This document shows, one piece after another, positions 55,964 to 64,000 of a DNA stretch of 64,000 nt. The notes under the pieces were generated by a model. That model worked only from the letters and a program-made list of their open reading frames with translations. It did not search any database and had not been told where the DNA came from. The stretch's first letter is position 1. Every line of letters begins with the position of its first letter. A program made the translations under genes and the position numbers. This DNA is from an uncultured Paracoccaceae bacterium (GTDB lineage Bacteria; Pseudomonadota; Alphaproteobacteria; Rhodobacterales; Rhodobacteraceae): NCBI GenBank assembly GCA_947493745.1, contig CANLSM010000014.1, positions 24,684 through 88,683 of the forward strand, given 5' to 3'.

Positions 55964-58624
55964 ATGACCAGTCTGAACGATATCCGCAGCACTTTTCTGA
56001 GCCATTTCGAGGCCGAGGGGCATGCGGTGGTCGAAAGCTCACCGCTTGTGCCGCGCAACGATCCGACGTTGATGTTCACCAATGCGGGCATGGTGCAGTT
56101 CAAGAACGTCTTCACCGGGCTTGAGAACAGGGACTATTCGCGTGCCGTGACGAGCCAGAAATGTGTGCGTGCGGGCGGCAAGCACAACGATCTGGACAAT
56201 GTCGGCTACACGGCACGGCATCATACCTTTTTCGAGATGCTGGGGAACTTCTCTTTCGGTGATTATTTCAAGGAAGCGGCGATCCCGTTTGCCTGGGACC
56301 TGATGACGCGCGAGTTCGGGATCAACAGGGAGAAGTTGCTGGTCACGGTCTATCACACCGATGATGAGGCTGCGACGCTCTGGAAAAAGGTGGCTGGCCT
56401 GCCCGATGAGCGCATCATTCGCATCGCGACCGATGACAATTTCTGGATGATGGGGCCGACCGGCCCTTGCGGGCCGTCCTCGGAGATCTTCTATGACCAT
56501 GGCGAGCATATCTGGGGCGGACCTCCGGGCAGTCCTGAGGAGGATGGCGACAGGTTCATCGAGATCTGGAACCTCGTTTTCATGCAATATGAGCAGTTCG
56601 AGGACGGACGTCGTGAGCCGCTGCCCAAGCCGTCGATCGATACCGGCATGGGACTGGAGCGGATGGGGGCCACCTTGCTCGGGTCCCATGACAACTATGA
56701 TACGGATGTGTTTCGCAGCCTGATCGAGGCCTCGGCCCATCTGACCAGCACGGAACCTTATGGCGATCAGAATGTCCATCACCGGGTGATCTCGGATCAC
56801 CTGCGCTCATCCTCGTTCCTTCTGGCGGACGGGGTGATGCCCTCCAACGAGGGGCGGGGCTATGTGCTGCGCCGGATCATGCGGCGAGCCATGCGGCATG
56901 CCCATCTGCTGGGGTCCAAGGACCCGGTCATGCATCGGCTGGTGCCTGCTCTGGTGGCCAGTATGGGACAGCATTTCCCTGAACTTGGGCGGGCGCAGGC
57001 GATGATCGAAGAGACGCTGCGGATGGAAGAGACCCGTTTCAAGCAGACGCTCGATCGCGGTCTCGGTCTGCTGGATGACGCGCTTGACGGTCTCGCCGAG
57101 GGCGCGGATCTGCCGGGCGAGACCGCTTTCAAGCTATATGACACCTACGGGTTTCCCCTGGATCTGACCCAGGACGCCTTGCGGGAGCGCGGGCGCGGTG
57201 TCGACGCGCACGGGTTTGATGTGGCCATGGCCGAGCAGAAGGCGAAGGCGCGGGCGGCCTGGACAGGCTCCGGTGAAGCGGCTGACGAAGGCATCTGGTT
57301 TGAGATCGCCGATCAGCACGGTCTGACGGAGTTCCTCGGCTATGAAACCGAGACGGCGGAGGGTCAGATACTGGCGCTCGTGGCCGGTGCCGAACGCATT
57401 GACGAGGCCCCCGCGGGGCAGGAGGTTCAGGTGGTGCTGAACCAGACTCCGTTCTACGGCGAAAGCGGTGGTCAGATTGGGGACCGCGGTGTGCTGAAGA
57501 CCGACACGGGCCGGATCACGATCATCGACACGAAAAAGAAGGCCGGTGTCTTTGTCCATATAGGTCAGGTCGATGAGGGAGCGGTTGCTGTCGGGACCTC
57601 GGCCACGCTGGAGGTCGACATGGCCAGACGTCAGGCGATCCGGGCCAACCACTCCGCCACACACCTGATGCATGAGGCGCTGCGCCGGGCGCTCGGCGAT
57701 CATGTTGCACAACGTGGGTCTCTGGTTGCCGATGACCGGCTGCGATTTGATTTCGTCCATCAAAAGGCGATGGATCCGGACCAGATCCGCCGGGTCGAGC
57801 GTGAGGTGAATGCCTATGTGCGCCAGAATGCGCCAGTATCGACCCGGATCATGACGCCCGATGATGCAACCGCGCTGGGTGCACGGGCGCTCTTTGGCGA
57901 GAAATACGGCAGCGAGGTTCGGGTTGTCTCTATGGGGACGCTGGAGGGGAGCGGTCTCGGGAGCGATGGCGATACCTATTCGCTGGAGCTTTGCGGCGGC
58001 ACCCATGTGGCGCGTACCGGCGAGATCGGCACCTTCGTGATCACCGGGGAAGCCGCATCATCTGCCGGTGTGCGGCGGATCGAGGCGCTGACCGGAGAAA
58101 CCGCTTTTGACTATCTTTCAGGGCAGGATCACCGGCTTGCCGATATCGCGCTCACGTTGAAGGCCAAGCCTGAAGATCTGGGTGACCGGATCCAGAGCCT
58201 GATCGATGAGCGCAGGACGCTGCAAACCGAGATTGCCGACCTCAAGAAAAAGATTGCCATGGGCGGCGGTGGCTCGGGCGAGGCGGAGGCGAGGGATGTC
58301 AACGGTGTGCCGTTTCTGGCTCAGGCGCTCAACGACGTCTCGGGCAAGGATCTGCGCGGCCTCATCGATGCGCACAAGTCGCGCCTGGGCTCGGGCGCAA
58401 TCCTTCTGATTGCCGACACCGGTGGCAAGGCGGCGGTGGCCGCTGGCGTGACGGATGATCTGACGAGCCGTGTCTCGGCCGTCGATCTGGTTCGGGCGGC
58501 AGCCGAAGCGCTAGGTGGCAAGGGCGGCGGCGGACGACCTGACATGGCGCAGGCCGGCGGGGCGGATGCCTCCAAATCCGATGCGGCCATAGCGGCTGCC
58601 GAAGCACATATCGCACAACTTTAG
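55964..58624 (+). CDS. alaS: Alanyl-tRNA synthetase
   Basis: Charges tRNA-Ala. 886 residues, in order: class II catalytic core ([35 protein letters not shown]), the tRNA-recognition helices, the editing domain with HSATHLMH and the CGGTHV cluster, and a coiled C-Ala part from about 730 with a Gly-rich [10 protein letters not shown]. Starts at 55964 with the conserved [13 protein letters not shown]. Downstream of recA, as in many alphaproteobacteria. Its own promoter should lie in the 78 bases after the terminator. Confidence 0.97.
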   Translation: MTSLNDIRSTFLSHFEAEGHAVVESSPLVPRNDPTLMFTNAGMVQFKNVFTGLENRDYSRAVTSQKCVRAGGKHNDLDNVGYTARHHTFFEMLGNFSFGDYFKEAAIPFAWDLMTREFGINREKLLVTVYHTDDEAATLWKKVAGLPDERIIRIATDDNFWMMGPTGPCGPSSEIFYDHGEHIWGGPPGSPEEDGDRFIEIWNLVFMQYEQFEDGRREPLPKPSIDTGMGLERMGATLLGSHDNYDTDVFRSLIEASAHLTSTEPYGDQNVHHRVISDHLRSSSFLLADGVMPSNEGRGYVLRRIMRRAMRHAHLLGSKDPVMHRLVPALVASMGQHFPELGRAQAMIEETLRMEETRFKQTLDRGLGLLDDALDGLAEGADLPGETAFKLYDTYGFPLDLTQDALRERGRGVDAHGFDVAMAEQKAKARAAWTGSGEAADEGIWFEIADQHGLTEFLGYETETAEGQILALVAGAERIDEAPAGQEVQVVLNQTPFYGESGGQIGDRGVLKTDTGRITIIDTKKKAGVFVHIGQVDEGAVAVGTSATLEVDMARRQAIRANHSATHLMHEALRRALGDHVAQRGSLVADDRLRFDFVHQKAMDPDQIRRVEREVNAYVRQNAPVSTRIMTPDDATALGARALFGEKYGSEVRVVSMGTLEGSGLGSDGDTYSLELCGGTHVARTGEIGTFVITGEAASSAGVRRIEALTGETAFDYLSGQDHRLADIALTLKAKPEDLGDRIQSLIDERRTLQTEIADLKKKIAMGGGGSGEAEARDVNGVPFLAQALNDVSGKDLRGLIDAHKSRLGSGAILLIADTGGKAAVAAGVTDDLTSRVSAVDLVRAAAEALGGKGGGGRPDMAQAGGADASKSDAAIAAAEAHIAQL

Positions 58625-58637
58625 GGGAGAGAACACG

Positions 58638-58925
58638 ATGCCAGCACTTTGGATTGCTCATGTGGATGTTAATGACGAGGCGGCTTACGGCGACTATATC
58701 AAGGTCGCGTCGACCTGCATTCCGGCCCATGGCGGGGTTTTCATAGCCCGCGGCGGGCGCTACAGCCAGATGGAGGGCCGGGATCATCCGCGCAACGTGG
58801 TTGCCCGCTTCCCGACCTATGAAGACGCGCTCGCCTGTTACAACTCGCCGGAATATCAGGCGGTTGTGGAGATCGCGACCAAGGCGTCCGACCGCTCGGT
58901 CGTGATTGTAGAGACTGACGAGTAA
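58638..58925 (+). CDS. DUF1330-family protein
   Basis: A 95-residue ferredoxin-like-fold protein with the family's WIAHVDVNDEAAYGDY start, a GGxFIARGGR loop and a SPEYQAVVEIATKASDRSVVIVET end. Members are small, cytoplasmic and without clear function. 13 bases after alaS with a GGGGAGA site, so probably co-transcribed. Confidence 0.88.
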   Translation: MPALWIAHVDVNDEAAYGDYIKVASTCIPAHGGVFIARGGRYSQMEGRDHPRNVVARFPTYEDALACYNSPEYQAVVEIATKASDRSVVIVETDE

Positions 58926-58928
58926 AGA

Positions 58929-59552
58929 GTGAGTTTCGCCTCGGTTCTTGGTTTTTTTCCCGATCGGCGTCCGGGTGACAACTGGCGGCGGTTCATGGGT
59001 CGCTTCACGCTGCTGCTGACCGTTGCCCTTGTCATTGAATATATCGGATTCAGTATCGGGGTTGTGTTGTATCAGCCGACAAAGACGATGCTTGGCATCG
59101 GTGTCGGATGGTCAATCATCTATTTTACATCGGTGGTCATCATCCCTGTCCTTTTTTTGCAAAGCAGGGATTTTGTCCTCGATACCATGCGCCTTGCTGG
59201 CGATATTCTGGTGTCGACGCTATATTGCCTTTTTGTCTTTGCGCTCGTTTATCGCGTCAGAATGGTTGTTGCTACCGATAGCTCAATGCTCTTGCAATCA
59301 ACCGACTTTCTGTATTTCTCGGCTGTCACGTTCTCGACTTTGGGATTTGGCGATTTCAGGCCAGCACCCGATGCGCGCCTTTATGCCGCGTTTCAGGGTA
59401 TCTGGGGCAACGTTCATCTGGGGTTTATTGTCGGCGCAGTTCTGTCAGCAGTGCGCAACGCTGATAGAGAGCATCAGCAGCTTTTACGTGCGATCAGACG
59501 AAATGGCTGGCAATCCCGACGAGGAGCAAAACGGGACCGGCGACGGCGATAA
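58929..59552 (+). CDS. Two-pore-type ion channel protein
   Basis: A 207-residue membrane protein with four hydrophobic segments (about 25-45, 57-77, 88-110, 148-170). A potassium-channel pore lies between the third and fourth: TFSTLGFGDF in the position of TVGYGD. The GFG variant still forms a filter in some channels, but selectivity here is unproven. The GTG at 58929 is three bases after the DUF1330 stop. The very Arg-rich tail overlaps a small minus-strand frame. Confidence 0.72.
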   Translation: MSFASVLGFFPDRRPGDNWRRFMGRFTLLLTVALVIEYIGFSIGVVLYQPTKTMLGIGVGWSIIYFTSVVIIPVLFLQSRDFVLDTMRLAGDILVSTLYCLFVFALVYRVRMVVATDSSMLLQSTDFLYFSAVTFSTLGFGDFRPAPDARLYAAFQGIWGNVHLGFIVGAVLSAVRNADREHQQLLRAIRRNGWQSRRGAKRDRRRR

Positions 59553-59586
59553 TCGGCAGCAATCGGTTATATGTCTTCAAGCTCAT
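59494..59586 (-). CDS. Possible 30-residue membrane peptide
   Basis: Opens with ATG at 59586 behind a strong AAAGGAGG site. The 30-residue product starts MSLKTYNRLL and then has one hydrophobic stretch (PIIAVAGPVLLLVGIASHFV), like a single-span small membrane protein. It overlaps 59 bases of the ion-channel gene's 3' end on the other strand. Too short for homology to be judged. Ribosome site and hydrophobic profile make it more than a random frame. Confidence 0.45.
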   Translation of the reverse strand: MSLKTYNRLLPIIAVAGPVLLLVGIASHFV

Positions 59587-59645
59587 ATCTGGTCCTCCTT
59601 TCACTTCACTTTCTACCTAGCACAAGTCGGGAAACATTTCAAGAA

Positions 59646-59669
59646 CGCGCGACCCGTTCAGGCCGCGCG
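59646..59669 (-). terminator. Probable terminator of icd
   Basis: On the minus strand a CGCGCG stem extended by two G-C pairs across an A-C mismatch, followed by TTCTT. It lies 18 bases past the icd stop. The poor U-run makes it weak. Confidence 0.45.
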
Positions 59670-59686
59670 TCTCGATGCGTCAATCC

Positions 59687-60901
59687 TCAGCCGACAAGTG
59701 CCTTGTTGAGGTTCTCGTCGATCTTTTCCAGGAAGCCTTCGGTCGTCAGCCATTTCTGATCCGGTCCGACCAGCAGGGCCAGATCCTTGGTCATGTGACC
59801 GCTTTCGACCGTATCCACGATGACCTTTTCCAGGGTCTCGGCAAAGTTCATCAGCGGTGCGTTGTCGTCCAGCTTGGCACGGTGCTTAAGACCGCCGGTC
59901 CAGGCGTAGATCGAGGCGATGGAGTTGGTCGAGGTCGCCTCGCCCTTCTGGTGCTGACGGTAGTGGCGCGTGACGGTGCCATGCGCCGCCTCGGCCTCGA
60001 CGACCTTACCGTCCGGTGTCATCAGCTGCGAGGTCATCAGACCGAGCGAGCCGAAGCCCTGGGCCACCGTATCGGACTGCACGTCGCCATCGTAGTTCTT
60101 ACACGCCCACACAAAGCCGCCGGACCACTTCATCGCAGCCGCGACCATGTCGTCGATCAGGCGATGCTCATAGGTGATCCCGGCCTTCTTGAAATCTTCC
60201 GCGAACTCCGCATCGAAGATCTCCTGAAACAGATCCTTGAAGCGGCCGTCATAGGCCTTGAGGATCGTGTTCTTGGTCGAGAGGTAGACCGGCCAGCCCA
60301 GGTTGAGCCCGTAGTTGAACGAGGCGCGCGCGAAATCCCGGATCGACTGATCCAGGTTGTACATGCCCATGGCGATACCGGCAGCCGGCGCATCGAACAC
60401 ATCGCGTTCGATCACCGTCCCATCCTTGCCGACGAATTTCATCGTCAGCTTGCCCTCGCCGGGGAAGAGGAAATCGGTCGCGCGGTACTGATCGCCAAAG
60501 GCATGGCGTCCGATGACGATCGGCCGGGTCCAGCCCGGCACAAGGCGCGGCACGTTCTTGCAGATGATCGGTGCGCGGAAAACCACACCGCCCAGGATGT
60601 TGCGGATCGTCCCGTTGGGCGAGCGCCACATCTTCTTCAGCCCGAATTCCTCGACACGCGCCTCATCGGGTGTGATCGTCGCACATTTGACGCCGACCCC
60701 GATCTCCTTGATCGCGTTGGCCGCATCGATCGTGATCTGGTCGTCGGTGCGGTCGCGCTCCTCCATCCCGAGATCGTAATATTTCAGATCAATATCGAGA
60801 TAGGGCAGGATCAGCTTGTCCTTGATGAACTGCCAGATGATCCGGGTCATCTCGTCGCCGTCGAGCTCGACGACCGGGTTCGCTACCTTGATCTTGGTCA
60901 T
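59687..60901 (-). CDS. icd: NADP-dependent isocitrate dehydrogenase
   Basis: TCA-cycle enzyme of 404 residues with the eukaryotic-type (homodimeric) IDH pattern: [16 protein letters not shown] start, [28 protein letters not shown] substrate site, [24 protein letters not shown] and GSLGLMTS. It lacks the E. coli-type Icd start. ATG at 60901 follows GAGGT. Single gene on the minus strand between convergent and divergent neighbours. Confidence 0.97.
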   Translation of the reverse strand: MTKIKVANPVVELDGDEMTRIIWQFIKDKLILPYLDIDLKYYDLGMEERDRTDDQITIDAANAIKEIGVGVKCATITPDEARVEEFGLKKMWRSPNGTIRNILGGVVFRAPIICKNVPRLVPGWTRPIVIGRHAFGDQYRATDFLFPGEGKLTMKFVGKDGTVIERDVFDAPAAGIAMGMYNLDQSIRDFARASFNYGLNLGWPVYLSTKNTILKAYDGRFKDLFQEIFDAEFAEDFKKAGITYEHRLIDDMVAAAMKWSGGFVWACKNYDGDVQSDTVAQGFGSLGLMTSQLMTPDGKVVEAEAAHGTVTRHYRQHQKGEATSTNSIASIYAWTGGLKHRAKLDDNAPLMNFAETLEKVIVDTVESGHMTKDLALLVGPDQKWLTTEGFLEKIDENLNKALVG

Positions 60902-61018
60902 GTGTTACCTCTTTGGGAGTGTGTTTGCGCCTCTATAGGGCAAAGGCAGGCGCGTGGGAAGGGCGGTATGCTGGTGTATACTGCGTATCTGAGCAGAATT
61001 TTATGTTGTGATTTGTTT

Positions 61019-61351
61019 CTATGTGGCCATGTCAAGGCCGCCAGAGATCAGCCAACCAAGAACAAACACCACAAACGCTGCGAGCAGCAGAACATGCCCC
61101 ACGACAATCAGATTCAAAAGAAATGCGAAAGGCTGTTTCTTGGTCTTATGCCGGAAGAGGCGCTGTCCAAACTTTGCACCCAGACTGCCACCAAGAAAGG
61201 CTGCCGCCAAAAGGGTGCTCTCAGGTATACGCCATTCTCTCCGGGTAGCCCTTTGCTTGTCGATGTAGAACAAAATCCACGCCAGAATGCTCGCCACTGC
61301 GACATAGACTGCTACACCGCCAGCTATGAGAGCCAAATTCCATACGCTCAT
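61019..61351 (-). CDS. DUF1294-family membrane protein
   Basis: A 110-residue membrane protein with two or three hydrophobic segments and the family block YIDKQRATRREWRIPESTLL (about 29-48), followed by GGSLGAKFGQRLFRHKTKKQPF. Function unknown. The ATG at 61351 has GGGAAAG upstream; the longer frame to 61426 lacks one. Divergent from trmJ. Confidence 0.82.
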   Translation of the reverse strand: MSVWNLALIAGGVAVYVAVASILAWILFYIDKQRATRREWRIPESTLLAAAFLGGSLGAKFGQRLFRHKTKKQPFAFLLNLIVVGHVLLLAAFVVFVLGWLISGGLDMAT

Positions 61352-61473
61352 TTCCGGTCTTTCCCTATTGCTGTCTGTCCAAATGGCATGATCCCCGGAA
61401 CGCGTAAAGAAGAAGGACATTTGCATCTTTGGGCAAGTGTGATTATGCGAATTCCGAATCCAACGAGGCAGGT

Positions 61474-62241
61474 ATGGCAGGCACCGATCACAGCAACACG
61501 CCCGAATGGGCCGGACCGACCCCGGCCTTCATTCTGGTGGCGCCGCAGATGGGCGAGAATATCGGCGCGGCGGCGCGGGCAATGTGGAATTTCGGTTTGG
61601 ACCGGATGCGGCTGGTCAATCCGCGGGACGGCTGGCCGAATGCGAAGGCGGTTGCGATGGCCTCGGGGGCTGCGCGCGTGCTTGATCAGGTAAAGCTGGT
61701 CGACGAGACGACGGAGGCCTGTGCCGATCTCACTTACGTCTATGCGACCACGGCGCGGGGCAGGGATCTCACCAAACCTGTGATGACGCCCGAGGCCGCG
61801 ATGGTGGATGCGCATGCCCGGATCGCGGCAGGCGAGAAGGTCGGCGTTCTCTTCGGGCCCGAGCGTGCAGGTCTGGCAAATGAGGATATCGTTCTGGCCA
61901 ACGCGCTGATCTCGGTGCCGGTGAACCCGGCCTTCGCCTCGCTCAATCTGGCGCAATGCGTCTTGCTGACAGCCTATGAGTGGCGCAGGCAAGCCGAAGA
62001 GGTCGAACCTGTGCGTCTCTCCGGCAAGGCGCGGCCCGCCAATGGCGCAGAGATCGCGGCCCTGAAGACGCATCTGGAGGAGAAGCTCGACGCGGTCAAT
62101 TTCTTCTGGCCCGAGGACAAGCGCGCCTCGATGCTGGAGAATCTGCGCAACATGATAAGCCGCATGCCGTTGACGGATGCGGATGTGCGAACCTTCCACG
62201 GCATCCTGCGCGCCCTGGCCCGCGAGATCGGGCAAAAATGA
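61474..62241 (+). CDS. trmJ: tRNA (cytidine/uridine-32-2'-O)-methyltransferase, TrmJ type
   Basis: SPOUT (TrmH-fold) methyltransferase of 255 residues. Visible motifs are FILVAPQMGENIGAAARAMWNFGL (motif 1), GVLFGPERAGL (motif 2) and PVNPAFASLNLAQCVLLTAYEW (motif 3, forming the SAM knot). A C-terminal extension of about 90 residues dimerises in TrmJ. ATG at 61474 is five bases after GAGG. Followed by ctaA. Confidence 0.88.
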   Translation: MAGTDHSNTPEWAGPTPAFILVAPQMGENIGAAARAMWNFGLDRMRLVNPRDGWPNAKAVAMASGAARVLDQVKLVDETTEACADLTYVYATTARGRDLTKPVMTPEAAMVDAHARIAAGEKVGVLFGPERAGLANEDIVLANALISVPVNPAFASLNLAQCVLLTAYEWRRQAEEVEPVRLSGKARPANGAEIAALKTHLEEKLDAVNFFWPEDKRASMLENLRNMISRMPLTDADVRTFHGILRALAREIGQK

Positions 62242-62299
62242 CGCGCTTGCCTGATGGCCCGGGCGCGCCTATTTCTCCTGCCAAGGACCGGGGACAGAC

Positions 62300-63433
62300 A
62301 TGATTAAATCACGCAGTATTTTCGAAGAGGTGGACGGCGCGCGATCGGAGCAGACGCCTCCGCCGAAAGCCACCCCCAAAGGCAATGCTCGGACGGCAAT
62401 TGCCCGCTGGCTGATGGTGCTTTTCGCGCTGGTGGTCCTGATGATCTCGGTCGGCGGTATGACCCGGCTGACAGACAGCGGCCTCTCGATCACCGAATGG
62501 CGACCGGTGACCGGAGCCCTGCCACCGATGAGCGCGGAGGCCTGGGCGTCCGAGTTCGAGAAATACCGCGCCATCCCCGAATACCAGCTACAGAACCGCG
62601 GCATGAGTCTGTCCGAGTTCAAGACCATCTACTGGTGGGAATGGGGCCACCGGCAGCTTGGCCGCGTCATCGGTCTTGTCTGGGCGCTGGGGTTCTTCTG
62701 GTTTCTGGCGCGCGGCCGGATCCCCAAAGGCTGGACGGTGCGCCTGCTGGGCCTCGGTGCGCTCGGCGGGTTGCAGGGCGCGATCGGCTGGTGGATGGTC
62801 TCAAGCGGGCTGAGTGGCACGGTGCTGGATGTCGCCTCCTACCGGCTGGCGACGCATCTGGGCCTCGCCTTCATCATTCTCGGCCTGATCGCTTGGTATA
62901 TCTTCCAACTTGGCCGCTCGGAGATGGACCTGTTTCAGGCACGTCGCCGCAAGGAGGCCAGGCTTGTCCGCCTCTCCGCCATCCTGATCGGCATGGTAAT
63001 GGTGCAGATCCTGCTGGGCGCACTGGTCGCGGGCATCGATGCTGGCCGTTATTTCCCGAGCTGGCCGCTGATGGCGGGCCAGTTCATCCCGCCCGATGTG
63101 TTCGATCTGGAGCCCGGCTGGCGCAACTGGTTCGAGAACGCGGGCCTCGTCCAGTTCAATCACCGCATCTGGGCCTATCTGATCCTCGCCAAGGGGCTGT
63201 TCATCTGGTGGCGGGCCAGAGGCTCCGCCCTGAGCGCCGTCCGCCGCGCCTTCGACTGGATGGCCGTGATCCTCTTTGGTCAGATGGTGATCGGGATCGT
63301 CACGGTGATGTATGGCGCGCCCTGGCAGGTCGCGATTGTGCATCAGTTGCTGGCTGTGGTGCTGTGGGTGCTGGTGATCCGCGCGCGGTTCGTGAGCCTG
63401 TTCCCCGAGGAGGAGAGGATTGCGCGATCATGA
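62300..63433 (+). CDS. ctaA: Haem A synthase
   Basis: COX15-type membrane enzyme of 377 residues that oxidises the haem O methyl group to make haem A for the aa3 oxidase (ctaD at 13747). About eight helices, with GGMTRLTDSGLSITEWRPVTGALPP near the start, WWEWGHRQLGRVIGL and a second pair of histidine-containing segments (VQFNHRIWAY, VAIVHQLLAVVLW). ATG at 62300 (MIKSRSIFEEVDGARS). Its stop overlaps a 9-codon frame at 63430 that leads nowhere. Confidence 0.94.
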   Translation: MIKSRSIFEEVDGARSEQTPPPKATPKGNARTAIARWLMVLFALVVLMISVGGMTRLTDSGLSITEWRPVTGALPPMSAEAWASEFEKYRAIPEYQLQNRGMSLSEFKTIYWWEWGHRQLGRVIGLVWALGFFWFLARGRIPKGWTVRLLGLGALGGLQGAIGWWMVSSGLSGTVLDVASYRLATHLGLAFIILGLIAWYIFQLGRSEMDLFQARRRKEARLVRLSAILIGMVMVQILLGALVAGIDAGRYFPSWPLMAGQFIPPDVFDLEPGWRNWFENAGLVQFNHRIWAYLILAKGLFIWWRARGSALSAVRRAFDWMAVILFGQMVIGIVTVMYGAPWQVAIVHQLLAVVLWVLVIRARFVSLFPEEERIARS

Positions 63434-63469
63434 CCGTCCGGCAGAATCAAACGCTATGAGGATTGTAAC

Positions 63470-63997
63470 TTGGTAACTTCGCTGGACCAGTATGTAAGAG
63501 CTATTATCGAAATCAGTTACAGCCAAAAGTCAACCGTTGTGTTTCGTGGGCATAGTGATAGCCGGTATAAGAATACACCCTCTATATATCGGAATGACAT
63601 ATGCAATCGTGAAGAGGAACTGCTTCGGGATATTATAGCTTTTCATCCTGAGGAATTTCAAAAATTTCAGAGCGCGTTTGATTGCTTGGTACATGCTCAA
63701 CACCACAGATTGCCGACAAGGCTTCTAGACGTAACTTTCAATCCGCTTGCGGCGCTGTATTTTTGTGTAAACGAAAACAACTCCATCAACGGGGAGGTTT
63801 CGATTTTCTTTGTCGACGAAACACGAGTGAAAGGATTTCAAAGTGACTCGCTTAGCTGTGTTTGCAATCTTGCGCGACTTACGCAAATCGAGCGCGATGC
63901 GATTGCCAGTTATATCGTCAATGGGCTTTGTTGCACAAATCGGGTGAAGAGCGTTCTTCCCCTTTCCCCGGACGGACTTATCCTACGGGCTCTGTGA
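63470..63997 (+). pseudogene. FRG-domain protein, probably cut by an insertion element
   Basis: Opens with TTG at 63470, eight bases after GAGG. The FRG core is clear: VVFRGHSDSRYKNTPSIYR (about 23-41) and HAQHHRLPTRLLDVTFNPLAALYF (about 76-99). FRG proteins are accessory, often linked to phage defence or toxin-like functions. About 150 residues are native. From about codon 152 the reading enters the sequence of an IS terminal repeat at 63924 and ends at a TGA at 63995-63997. The gene is much more AT-rich than its neighbours, a sign of transfer. Confidence 0.7.
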
Positions 63998-64000
63998 GTG
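63924..64000. mobile_element. Left end of an IS5-family insertion sequence (partial)
   Basis: GGCTTTGTTGCACAAATC at 63924-63941 resembles terminal inverted repeats of the IS5 family, IS903 group (GGCTTTGTTGAATAAATC). The rest of the element, including the transposase and the other repeat, is beyond the window. It lies inside the FRG frame, so the host gene appears interrupted. Confidence 0.6.

Noticed and set aside
59675..61693. Plus-strand frame of 672 codons opposite icd
   Set aside because: Antisense to icd and trailing into trmJ in the wrong frame; no domain seen.

Overview
The window looks like chromosome of a marine alphaproteobacterium of the Rhodobacteraceae (Roseobacter group). The evidence is the GC-rich coding bias, gene sets typical of that family (an aa3 oxidase subunit I followed by a DUF2244 gene, a CckA-type hybrid kinase, a metA-type homoserine acyltransferase, a corrinoid/folate methyl-transfer operon), and apparent alphaproteobacterial regulatory motifs (a GAAC-N7-GAAC SOS box before recA, TTAA-N7-TTAA CtrA-like sites, an FNR/FnrL-type palindrome). 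Most genes are housekeeping and sit in tight, often ATGA-overlapping operons.

Bases 1-26000. A minus-strand cluster (DUF2852, RDD, a leucyl/arginyl-transferase cut by the window edge) is followed by a plus-strand rhodanese-LysM pair. A long minus-strand run then holds a HAD nucleotidase, a UbiH-type hydroxylase, metA, an alpha/beta hydrolase, ppk2 and a TetR regulator. Next come a GntR regulator with a sulfotransferase-like gene, a Tat-exported metallo-hydrolase, carA, a YqeY-like gene, ctaD with DUF2244, a cytochrome c, lipB, and an odd phosphate-binding/OmpA protein carrying poly-aspartate tracts. tRNA-Leu(GAG), an AEC transporter and a minus-strand operon (SPOR lipoprotein, dacF-like, tmk, holB, tatD, a metallo-hydrolase) follow, then tRNA-Ser(UGA).

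Bases 26000-40100 are the accessory core. A LysR regulator is divergent from one 12.8-kb gene for a 4261-residue secreted-type RTX protein. It has an N-terminal class-3-lipase-like domain with a GHSLG serine motif, then about eighteen repeats of an RTX plus haemolysin-related module arranged roughly nine and nine around a pair of cadherin/Ig-like domains, another cadherin-like domain, and a final RTX array with a type I secretion-type C terminus. No type I secretion genes lie in the window. A perfect FNR-type palindrome lies just beyond it, before a ClbS/DfsB-family gene.

Bases 40600-64000 return to core metabolism: a three-gene folate/corrinoid operon divergent from metF, a ppx/gppA-type gene with rlmE, an agmatinase-family enzyme with a GT-C-like membrane protein, guaB, a MAPEG protein, an rsmB-like gene broken by an apparent one-base insertion, cckA with a CtrA-like box, recA with an SOS box, alaS, a DUF1330 protein, an ion channel, icd, DUF1294, a TrmJ-type methyltransferase and ctaA. 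The right edge turns AT-rich and holds a 3'-truncated FRG-domain gene, apparently cut by the left end of an IS5-family element at about 63924.

Positions, reading frames and motifs were read directly from the sequence. Family names rest on recognised motifs, not on a database search.
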